Assembly: GCA_021778875.1 (NCBI GenBank)
Contig: JAJYBT010000248.1
Span: forward strand, 1 to 5,529
Direction: 5' to 3'
Origin: Acidobacteriota bacterium
Lineage (GTDB): Bacteria; Acidobacteriota; Terriglobia; Terriglobales; Acidobacteriaceae
DNA: 5,529 nt
Positions within the stretch are counted from its first letter, which is position 1. Each line of letters opens with the position of its first letter. Below are positions 1-4,983 of the stretch, piece after piece. The notes under the pieces are model-generated. The model worked only from the letters and a program-made list of their open reading frames with translations. It ran no database searches and was not told where the DNA came from. The position numbers were made by a program, and so were the translations under genes.

Positions 1-1470
1 GAAGCTCGCTCCGCCCGCGCGTACACCGCCGCCGCAAAGGGCGGCCCGCTGGCGTTGCGCGCGTTTCTTGCGCAGTTTCCCAAGGGCGCCGATTTGCATG
101 TGCATCTGAGCGGAGCGGTCTACGCCGAGACGTTCATCAAGGACGCGGGAGAAGACGGCCTGTGCGTGGACCCGCGAACGCTGAGCCTGGCCAGGCCGCC
201 ATGCACAGGGCCGCTGGAGCCGGCGAAGGAGTTGACAGGCGTGCTGACGCAGGCGCAGCAGGATCTCTATGACGATCTGGTGAATGCCTTTTCCATGCGC
301 AGCTTTGTGCCGAGTCAAGGCTTCAGCGGACACGACCAGTTCTTCTCGACCTTCGCGCGGTTTGGCAGCATCGCCAAGAGCCATACGGGCGAGTGGGTGG
401 ACGAGGTGGCCAGCCGCGCCGCCGCGCAGAACCAGCAGTATCTGGAGCTGATGGAGACGCCGCCTTTCAGCCATGCAACCAAGATTGCGCATGAGACAGG
501 CTGGAACCCGAACTTTGCCCAGATGCGCGAGGCACTGCTGGCGCACGGTCTGCGCGACGAGGTTGCAGCCGACCGCGACGATGTGCGCACGGCGGAGGCG
601 ATGCGCCTGAAGCTGGAGCAATGCGGAACGGCGCAGGCCACGCCCGCATGCCAGGTGGAGGTGCGCTATATCTATCAGGTGCTGCGCGGCTTTGCGCCGG
701 AGCAGGTTTTTGCACAGACGCTGCTGGGGTTTGAGACGATTCAGGCGGCGATGGACGGGCAAGACGACACCTATGTGGGCATCAACTTTGTGATGCCGGA
801 GGACGGGTTTGTCTCCATGCGCGACTACACGCTGCAGATGAAGATGCTGGACTATCTGCACACGGTGTATCCGCGCGTTCACATCACGCTGCATGCGGGC
901 GAGCTGGCTCCCGGGCTTGTGCCGCCGGAGGGTTTGCGCTTCCACATCAGGCAGGCTGTGGAGCTGGGCCACGCGGAACGGATCGGCCACGGCGTGGATG
1001 TAATGTACGAGGACGACGCGCAGGCGCTGCTGAAGGAACTGGCGCGGAAGCACGTGATGATTGAGATCAATCTCAGTTCGAACGATGGCATTCTGGGCGT
1101 GCAGGGCGTTGAGCATCCCTTCCCGCTTTACCGGGCCGCGCATGTTCCGGTGGCGCTCTCGACGGACGATGAAGGCGTGAGCCGCATCGATTTGACGAAT
1201 GAGTATGTGCGCGCCGCGCTGGACTACGACCTGAGCTACCGCGATCTGAAGCAGATGGCGCGTACGGGCTTGGAGCACAACTTTCTGCCGGGCGAGAGCC
1301 TGTGGGCCGCGCCCGATGTTTTTGGCGCGACGGCGGCGGCATGCAAGGGACAGGCGCTGGGCGCGGAGAAGCCCAGCGGCGCATGCAAGACGTTCCTTGA
1401 TCACAGCCAGAAGGCGGCGGCGCAGTGGGAGCTTGAACGGCGCTTCAGGGCGTTTGAAGCGCAGTATTAA
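1..1470 (+). CDS. Adenosine deaminase-like amidohydrolase (ADGF/ADA2-like), 5' partial
   Basis: This is a metal-dependent amidohydrolase of the adenosine/AMP deaminase family, expected to convert (deoxy)adenosine to (deoxy)inosine plus ammonia. The frame is open from base 1. A TTG at 55 is a possible start, but the codons before it fit the family's N-terminal helix, so I read the gene as truncated by the window edge. Counting from the TTG, visible motifs are the metal-binding HVH pair (H15, H17) in a PKGADLHVHLSGAVYAE block, HAGE (third metal His H280, catalytic E283), RIGHG (catalytic H312), NLSSND at 339-344, and STDDE (D371, D372). All catalytic residues appear present. A long insertion between the HxH strand and the rest of the barrel resembles the secreted ADGF/ADA2 branch more than the cytosolic enzyme. 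Six cysteines lie in three close pairs (37/50, 190/199, 430/444), which suggests disulfides and export. The signal peptide would lie upstream, so export is inferred. It converges on the PepSY-like gene 57 bases downstream. Confidence 0.93.
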   Translation, partial: EARSARAYTAAAKGGPLALRAFLAQFPKGADLHVHLSGAVYAETFIKDAGEDGLCVDPRTLSLARPPCTGPLEPAKELTGVLTQAQQDLYDDLVNAFSMRSFVPSQGFSGHDQFFSTFARFGSIAKSHTGEWVDEVASRAAAQNQQYLELMETPPFSHATKIAHETGWNPNFAQMREALLAHGLRDEVAADRDDVRTAEAMRLKLEQCGTAQATPACQVEVRYIYQVLRGFAPEQVFAQTLLGFETIQAAMDGQDDTYVGINFVMPEDGFVSMRDYTLQMKMLDYLHTVYPRVHITLHAGELAPGLVPPEGLRFHIRQAVELGHAERIGHGVDVMYEDDAQALLKELARKHVMIEINLSSNDGILGVQGVEHPFPLYRAAHVPVALSTDDEGVSRIDLTNEYVRAALDYDLSYRDLKQMARTGLEHNFLPGESLWAAPDVFGATAAACKGQALGAEKPSGACKTFLDHSQKAAAQWELERRFRAFEAQY

Positions 1471-1490
1471 GAGCGCGCGCCGTGTGTTCG

Positions 1491-1502
1491 CCGCGGGCGC
1501 GG
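1491..1502. terminator. Possible weak hairpin between convergent genes
   Basis: The 57-base gap between the two converging stop codons contains CCGC-GGGC-GCGG, extendable by TTC/GAA across one bulged G at 1490. There is no T-run on either side, so it lacks the mark of an intrinsic terminator. It is the only dyad I see in the gap. It could be a terminator by position only. Confidence 0.2.
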
Positions 1503-1527
1503 AATGGCTGCGAGCCCGCCTGCGAAG

Positions 1528-1995
1528 TTACTCCTCGTGTTGCAGCGTCTCTCCACCGGGGCCGACCTGCACCTCGGAATGCCTGCCAGCGTTGAGCACC
1601 TGGGCCTCATATGCGACGAGGGCTCCGTGCTTGATGAGCGATTCGACCTTGGTGATGGTTCCTTTGCCTGCCTTCTGGCGCAGACCGGCCTGTACGTTTG
1701 CGGGCAAGCTGGCCAGCGCGACCTGCTCTTCGATTTCGAGCAACTGGCCGTCGGGAGCGATCGTTACATCCTTTGAATGGCCTCCGGTGGTCATCTGCAC
1801 TTCGTATTCAAGCTGGCCATCTTCCCTGTCCTGGCTGTACCCGAGGACGGTTGCGCCTTTGCTTTGCTGCTCGGCAGTTTTTCTAACGGCGGCGGGCAAC
1901 TGCCTTTTGGCGATCTTTTTCTCTGCGGCAATGGACGGAACCGCGAATGCGGCGATGACGATGAGAGCGAAGACGCCTGCGTGAGCTCGAAACAT
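1528..1995 (-). CDS. Secreted protein with two tandem PepSY-like repeats
   Basis: The 155-residue product starts with a signal peptide: short n-region with R3, hydrophobic core from about 7 to 20, and a likely signal peptidase I site after SIA or SIAA (23/24). The mature part is two copies of a roughly 58-residue unit, about 33-90 and 97-155. Each has LPAxV, a helix with KGxxI/V, a YEVQ/YEAQV strand and a GxHSxxVxxxPxGxxLxxEE ending. This pattern matches PepSY-like (BLIP-type) domains, usually periplasmic modules of uncertain ligand, sometimes linked to inhibition or stress sensing. I cannot assign a partner. The start is uncertain: ATG 1995 has a weak GGAAAG about ten bases upstream. An in-frame ATG at 2025 would add MPKGCGKRAP, giving a more basic n-region, and lies eight bases after a TACTCT hexamer. 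It is divergent from the YjbR-type gene and convergent with the deaminase. Confidence 0.82.
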   Translation of the reverse strand: MFRAHAGVFALIVIAAFAVPSIAAEKKIAKRQLPAAVRKTAEQQSKGATVLGYSQDREDGQLEYEVQMTTGGHSKDVTIAPDGQLLEIEEQVALASLPANVQAGLRQKAGKGTITKVESLIKHGALVAYEAQVLNAGRHSEVQVGPGGETLQHEE

Positions 1996-2025
1996 GGGGG
2001 CTCGCTTTCCGCAGCCTTTCGGCAT

Positions 2026-2060
2026 GCAAGGCGAGAGTACGCGCGGGAGGCTTAAGTCAA
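2026..2060 (-). promoter_or_regulatory. Candidate promoter of the PepSY-like gene
   Basis: Reading leftward, TTGACT (5 of 6 to the -35 consensus, at 2055-2060) is followed after 15 bases by TACTCT (2034-2039), a TAnnnT-type -10. The 15-base spacer is short. The -10 ends eight bases before the in-frame ATG at 2025, which would suit a leaderless or near-leaderless transcript from that start. This is a motif match only. Confidence 0.28.
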
Positions 2061-2099
2061 CGTGAAGCGCACAGCGCGGCGGTTTCAGGTTGCACAGGT

Positions 2100-2129
2100 G
2101 TGAAGACATGGCCGCCCGCGGAATAGACT
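2100..2129 (+). promoter_or_regulatory. Candidate promoter of the YjbR-type gene, leaderless arrangement
   Basis: TAGACT at 2124-2129 is a TAnnnT -10 whose end is seven bases before the ATG at 2137. A poor -35 (GTGAAG, 2100-2105) is 18 bases upstream. The seven bases before the ATG (GTGTGGC) contain no Shine-Dalgarno sequence, so transcription would start on or beside the start codon. The -10 position and missing ribosome binding site agree with each other, but the -35 is weak. Confidence 0.35.
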
Positions 2130-2136
2130 GTGTGGC

Positions 2137-2586
2137 ATGGACAACGAGCGCATCCGCGCGTTTTGCCTGGGGCTGCCGCACGTGGCAGAGACGGTGAACT
2201 GGGGGCACCACCTTGTGTACTGGGTGGGCGACCGCGACATCGGCGGCAAGATGTTTGCCATGACGGACCTTGAAGGCATAGGCACGGGCGTGCTGTGGTT
2301 TCACTGCGGGGCGGAGCGGTTTCACGAGCTGCTGGAAGTGGAGGGCATTATTCCCGCGCCGTATTTGGCCAGGGCGCACTGGGTGACGGTGGAGCGGTGG
2401 GACGCGCTGCGGCCGCGGGAGATTGAAGACGAACTGCGGCGGGCGCATACTCTGGTGTATGAGAAGCTGCCCAGGCGCACCAGGACGGTGCTGGCGCTGC
2501 CGGAGAAGGAACGCGCCAAGGTGATTCGGGAGCGGAAGAAGGTGCTGGCGGCGCGCGGTGCCGGCCGCACGGGCAAGGGCCTGTGA
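2137..2586 (+). CDS. MmcQ/YjbR family protein
   Basis: This 149-residue protein belongs to the MmcQ/YjbR family (CyaY-like fold, often annotated as DNA-binding; the cellular role is not well established). Visible signatures are the N-terminal helix with LPHVAETVNWG (13-23), a strand pair leading to GGKMFAM (36-42), a LWFHC strand (53-57), the family's most recognisable segment GIIPAPYLARAHWV (70-83), and the closing helix ending in LPRRTR (111-116). The usual family length is about 115-120 residues. Here a very basic tail (about 117-149, rich in R and K) follows and may be poorly ordered or bind nucleic acid, which is an inference. No Shine-Dalgarno sequence precedes ATG 2137. The gene is divergent from the PepSY-like gene and stops about 90 bases before the small membrane protein, possibly sharing its transcript. 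Confidence 0.9.
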   Translation: MDNERIRAFCLGLPHVAETVNWGHHLVYWVGDRDIGGKMFAMTDLEGIGTGVLWFHCGAERFHELLEVEGIIPAPYLARAHWVTVERWDALRPREIEDELRRAHTLVYEKLPRRTRTVLALPEKERAKVIRERKKVLAARGAGRTGKGL

Positions 2587-2662
2587 CGGTATTCGGCAGG
2601 AACAGAATGGGCGCGAGGTGCGTATCTGGTGGCGAGGGCAGTTTTGTGTCCTTGCGGCGAAC

Positions 2663-2666
2663 GAGG
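2663..2666 (+). promoter_or_regulatory. Ribosome binding site of the 63-residue membrane protein
   Basis: GAGG lies ten bases before the ATG at 2677. It favours that start over an in-frame GTG at 2629, whose extra 16 codons would place a polar, low-complexity segment in front of a sequence that otherwise begins like a small membrane protein. Confidence 0.4.
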
Positions 2667-2676
2667 CGCTGAAACG

Positions 2677-2868
2677 ATGGTGAAGTTCCTTTTGTGGTGC
2701 ATTCTGCTGGTGCTGTGCTGGCCGCTGGCGCTGATTGCGCTGGTGCTGTATCCGTTCGTGTGGCTGCTGCTGCTGCCGTTCCGGCTGGTGGGGATTGCCG
2801 TCGGCGGCGCGCTGGCGCTGGTGAGCGCGATTATCTTTCTGCCGGTGCGGGTGTTGCGGGCGATCTGA
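2677..2868 (+). CDS. Small two-segment membrane protein, function unknown
   Basis: The 63-residue product is almost wholly hydrophobic. It begins MVKFLLW, has a first membrane span around residues 4-27, a short aromatic and proline-containing stretch (YPFVW, 25-29), then LLLLPFRLVGI with a single arginine at 36, and a second hydrophobic segment about 37-57. It ends in a basic tail (R58, R61). This suggests a helical hairpin in the inner membrane. I recall similar short proteins in acidobacterial genomes but know no function for them. It follows the YjbR-type gene on the same strand with a gap of about 90 bases and no obvious terminator, so co-transcription is possible. The strongly biased hydrophobic composition, codon-phase G/C preference and plausible ribosome binding site support a real gene over a chance frame. 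Confidence 0.68.
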   Translation: MVKFLLWCILLVLCWPLALIALVLYPFVWLLLLPFRLVGIAVGGALALVSAIIFLPVRVLRAI

Positions 2869-2950
2869 CGGCGCGCGCGATGCGTGTTGCATAACGCCGT
2901 GTAATTCTCTGCAAGCCTTCTGTGGAAAACTGCAAATAAAAAAGGGGGTA

Positions 2951-2979
2951 GGGGGTGGCAGCCTGTGGCTGCCACCCCC
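2951..2979. repeat. Perfect 13-bp inverted repeat (hairpin)
   Basis: GGGGGTGGCAGCC (2951-2963) and GGCTGCCACCCCC (2967-2979) are exact reverse complements separated by the three bases TGT. Read leftward, the stem is followed by TACCCCC and then a run of six T, so it could end leftward transcription, including read-through from the gene at 3190-4641. Read rightward there is no T-run. The near-perfect stem and neighbouring heptamers also fit a REP-like dispersed element. Confidence 0.85.
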
Positions 2980-2999
2980 AGCTTCCAGCTCTCAGCTTT
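2979..2999 (+). repeat. Three tandem heptamers CAGCTYY
   Basis: CAGCTTC, CAGCTCT and CAGCTTT follow one another without gaps, differing only in the last two pyrimidines. The first unit overlaps the final base of the 13-bp hairpin. Short heptamer tracts of this type are typical of intergenic repeats rather than of coding sequence. No function is visible. Confidence 0.65.
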
Positions 3000-3109
3000 G
3001 CTGCGCGGGTGCGGGCCGGGTTGGGCTCTGTGTTTTTATTGTGCGCGAAGTGGGGGAAATTATCTGCAAAGTTCGGACGGATTTCTTGCGGGTGTGAGGG
3101 GAGCGGAAT

Positions 3110-3133
3110 CCCACATCTCTTGCGAGATGTGGG
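3110..3133. repeat. 10-bp inverted repeat (hairpin)
   Basis: CCCACATCTC (3110-3119) pairs exactly with GAGATGTGGG (3124-3133) across the loop TTGC, with a possible extra T-G pair outside. GGGGCACC follows on the right. It is about 57 bases beyond the stop codon of the leftward gene, so it could serve as its terminator. However, no T-run follows on either strand, and the look is that of a dispersed intergenic hairpin. Confidence 0.75.
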
Positions 3134-3189
3134 GCACCACGAACCCTAGTTCTTGCGGTGTATTCATTCGCCAGTAATGGGTTTAAAGA

Positions 3190-4641
3190 TCATTTCAAGC
3201 CAATTCGTTTTTCAATGTAATCCGTCAGAACGTTTGCAGCCACCGGACCGATCTTCTCTGTTGCCTTGAAAAGAAAGCCTTTCAGCTTCTGCGCACTAGT
3301 AACTCTAGAGGAATTTGGTATTTCCTCATCTGAAAGTGTCCTTACGGCCTCCGTAAGCTCAAGTGTATTGTCGGCCCCGTGCTGCTGGATAAGCCTCAGC
3401 AGTTCTCGGGAGTCTTCCGTAAGGTTGAAGTCCCCCAGAATTTCCTGCGAAACCACACCCGTCACCGTATTGATGATCTGCGGGCGGAGATTAACAGTCA
3501 CCGATCCAAAGCTGCTTGCCGAATGCGCGGAGAGCGATTTCGCCTCGCCTGATGAGAGGCCTGACAAAGTGAGAGCCTCTGGTATAGTTTTGGCCACTAA
3601 GGCGTTGATTAAACCCCATTCCGTATCGTCAGGAAGCGTCTCGGCCAACTCGGATTCAAGCCGCTGTCGAATGTTGAGGAGTTTTCTTTCCCGATCATGC
3701 CTCAGGTCAACTTGGAGTCTCTTAGCCTCCTTCGAATACCTCGTCACTATCGCAGAAATCTCATCTGGGTTGACAGTCTTTTTGCGAAGCAGAATTTCTG
3801 CTTCGTCGGGATTCGAGACAGACAAATCCAATATCTTCGAAAAGTCCTGAAACTCCTCCGACAAGCTTGAACCTTTGGAAACCTCCTCCCCGTGGAATTC
3901 ATATGAGGTGCCGTGGCCTGTTCGTATCTGGTCCAGCCGGATCCCTTTCCGCCCGGTTTTAATTAGGTAGTCCCGGAAAAGTTCGAGCAGTCTGTCAATC
4001 TCATTTGCCCAGAGTCGATTCGCGGGGACATAGACACGAAAGAGCAAGCCACGAAGTGCGTCATCAAGGAGCCGTATTGCCGCTACTGTGACCTCGGCGT
4101 TCGTGCGATAAGGAATGAGATTTAGGCCTTGTGCGCGGAGTCTCGCGTTTACGGCATCAAGGGCTTCGGCCGCCGGATAATCCGTAAAGCGGGACCGATA
4201 ATACCGATAGTCTTCGCGGTCGACCGGATCGAGGCCTGGCTCACTTTCGCCCTCGGCCTGTCGGCGTTGGGCCCTTATCGCCTCGCCGGACAAAAGGTCC
4301 TCAAAAACGAAGACTGCGTTCTTGGTCTGCGCCACTCGGCCGAAGAGCTCGTCTGAAATGTGGGTGTAATGAGGATCAGCCAATAGGTTGTATACGCGAG
4401 CATTCAGCTTGGCGGCTACGGCGCGCACGTTAGATTGCTCAAAATAACGAACGATAGACGCCCAATTTCTCGGGCTGGATTCAAGCACTTTCCGTTTGTA
4501 TCGTTCTCCGCTAGATTTCAATGCGCTCGTGATCCCCTCATGATCGATGTTCCCAAGCAGCAGGACTAACGACTCGAACGGACTTTTCATCTCTTCGCCA
4601 CCAAGGTCGGGGGATTCGTCCGGAAATAGAGAATTTTGCAT
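3190..4641 (-). CDS. Uncharacterised 483-residue soluble protein, lower GC than surroundings
   Basis: I do not recognise this family. There is no signal peptide, no membrane span and no cysteine, so a cytoplasmic protein is likely. By eye it has a mixed helix/strand N-terminal part (about 18-120, including HYTHISDELF and the strand-like NAVFVFEDL, 108-116), a charged linker (120-150), and an alpha/beta middle (150-250, with RVYVPANRLW, 202-211). A long, charged, probably coiled-coil helical stretch follows (260-332, with RYSKEAKRL and RHDRERK), then a serine-rich linker (359-379). A C-terminal module (380-483) begins with strand-like residues and ends in helices (LKGFLFKATEKIG). GC is visibly lower than in the flanks: 47% in bases 3721-3780 against 68% in 361-420. 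In-frame TAA TAA sits just before ATG 4641, so that is the longest form. ATG 4590 (M18) has GGTGG seven bases upstream and may be the true start. The gene is solitary; acquisition by transfer is inferred. Confidence 0.88.
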   Translation of the reverse strand: MQNSLFPDESPDLGGEEMKSPFESLVLLLGNIDHEGITSALKSSGERYKRKVLESSPRNWASIVRYFEQSNVRAVAAKLNARVYNLLADPHYTHISDELFGRVAQTKNAVFVFEDLLSGEAIRAQRRQAEGESEPGLDPVDREDYRYYRSRFTDYPAAEALDAVNARLRAQGLNLIPYRTNAEVTVAAIRLLDDALRGLLFRVYVPANRLWANEIDRLLELFRDYLIKTGRKGIRLDQIRTGHGTSYEFHGEEVSKGSSLSEEFQDFSKILDLSVSNPDEAEILLRKKTVNPDEISAIVTRYSKEAKRLQVDLRHDRERKLLNIRQRLESELAETLPDDTEWGLINALVAKTIPEALTLSGLSSGEAKSLSAHSASSFGSVTVNLRPQIINTVTGVVSQEILGDFNLTEDSRELLRLIQQHGADNTLELTEAVRTLSDEEIPNSSRVTSAQKLKGFLFKATEKIGPVAANVLTDYIEKRIGLK

Positions 4642-4719
4642 GGCTTATTAGAGCATGGCTGCCGGGGCAGCCTGCGGACGGTCTGCCCGTCCCCGCCCAA
4701 TGAATGTCGGTGCCCCAGC

Positions 4720-4725
4720 ATTATC
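4720..4725 (-). promoter_or_regulatory. Possible -10 box for the leftward 483-residue gene
   Basis: Read leftward this is GATAAT, five of six to the -10 consensus, about 79 bases before ATG 4641. I find no matching -35 at 16-18 bases, so the call rests on one hexamer. The 12-base palindrome at 4759-4770 would lie roughly 35-50 bases upstream of this box, where a regulator could bind. Confidence 0.22.
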
Positions 4726-4753
4726 ACTGAAGGGTGGTACAGCAGTTCGCCTA

Positions 4754-4842
4754 GCTTGTTGATCGATCAATCCCAATAAACGGCCCTCGCTTCAGTCATT
4801 CAACGGTAGCTTAGCAGCCGCACTCAACAAGCGATCAATCCC
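4754..4842. repeat. Nested repeat cluster: 12-base palindrome, direct and inverted repeats
   Basis: TTGATCGATCAA (4759-4770) is a perfect palindrome. CGATCAATCCC occurs twice in the same orientation (4764-4774 and 4832-4842), 68 bases apart. GCTTGTTG (4754-4761) recurs inverted as CAACAAGC (4825-4832), directly abutting the second direct copy. The two sites therefore share an arm layout: one a full palindrome, the other a half-site with the neighbouring arm flipped. The cluster may be a pair of operator sites or a recombination remnant. Confidence 0.6.
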
Positions 4843-4848
4843 CTAATC

Positions 4849-4867
4849 ACTCAGTGAGTTCTGAACT
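4849..4867. repeat. Two overlapping short odd palindromes
   Basis: ACTCA-G-TGAGT (4849-4859) overlaps AGTTC-T-GAACT (4857-4867). Each has exact 5-base arms about a single central base. They directly follow the CGATCAATCCC copy and could be protein-binding half-sites. They are short enough to be chance. Confidence 0.35.
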
Positions 4868-4947
4868 GATGTGCCCGGAGGCTCTTCTTCGAGCTTTGGG
4901 TGTGTCACGGACAGTCTAGAATCTGGCGTGTAGTGGGCTGACGTGGC

Positions 4948-4977
4948 TCGACATTGCGCTCGGCAATGCATTAGCTT
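4948..4977 (+). promoter_or_regulatory. Candidate SDR promoter with a dyad in its spacer
   Basis: TCGACA (4948-4953, five of six to TTGACA) is followed after 18 bases by TAGCTT (4972-4977, TAnnnT type), which ends six bases before the SDR start codon. The spacer carries the inverted repeat CATTGC-GCTCG-GCAATG (4952-4968), placed where a bound repressor would block RNA polymerase. There is no Shine-Dalgarno sequence before the ATG, in line with a leaderless transcript. Confidence 0.4.
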
Positions 4978-4983
4978 GAGCCT

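Larger units (their letters stand above)
2869..3189. other. Gene-free stretch with hairpins and a heptamer repeat
   Basis: These 321 bases separate the small membrane protein from the stop codon of the leftward 483-residue gene. I find no credible gene. Short frames here run through the hairpins and have no family resemblance or ribosome binding site. The content is an A-run (about 2936-2943), a perfect 13-base-pair hairpin, three CAGCTYY heptamers, a stretch without recognisable features (about 3000-3105), and a second 10-base-pair hairpin. It looks like repeat-carrying spacer. Confidence 0.7.
4642..4983. other. Gene-free divergent intergenic region with repeats and promoters
   Basis: These 342 bases lie between the start codons of the leftward 483-residue gene and the rightward SDR gene. 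I see no gene, tRNA or other RNA gene. The left third (4658-4694) has GC-rich small dyads. The middle (4754-4867) has a 12-base palindrome, a direct repeat, an inverted repeat and two short odd palindromes. The right end carries a candidate SDR promoter. Base composition of the middle is closer to the low-GC gene than to the SDR. Confidence 0.65.

Noticed and set aside
1316..1984. 222-codon rightward frame starting inside the deaminase end
   Set aside because: It overlaps the deaminase in another frame and is antisense to the PepSY-like gene. Its composition (R, A, S, C rich) is that of a shadow, and the opposite strand has clear domain evidence.
2137..2586. Possible toxin-antitoxin reading of the YjbR-type gene plus the 63-residue hydrophobic protein
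   Set aside because: The first gene matches the MmcQ/YjbR family, the 90-base gap is large for a toxin-antitoxin pair, and the hydrophobic protein lacks features of known type I toxins beyond being small.
1996..2892. The frame of the PepSY-like gene stays open leftward far upstream, up to 454 codons
   Set aside because: The upstream part is antisense to the YjbR-type gene and the small membrane protein, is rich in H, P, Q and R as expected for a GC-rich shadow, and the signal peptide marks the real start near 1995 or 2025.
3266..3850. 194-codon rightward frame inside the 483-residue gene
   Set aside because: It is antisense to a long, well-formed coding frame, is serine-rich with no recognisable motif, and has no convincing ribosome binding site.
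4658..4694. GC-rich dyads (GCTGC-CGGG-GCAGC and GGACGG-TCTGC-CCGTCC) upstream of the 483-residue gene
   Set aside because: The stems are only 5-6 base pairs in very GC-rich sequence and compete with each other; not strong enough to call an attenuator or terminator on their own.
4642..4983. Search for a tRNA, attachment site or CRISPR-like array beside the foreign-looking gene
   Set aside because: There is no cloverleaf-compatible sequence or repeated spacer array. The repeats present are two-copy only, and no integrase lies in the window.
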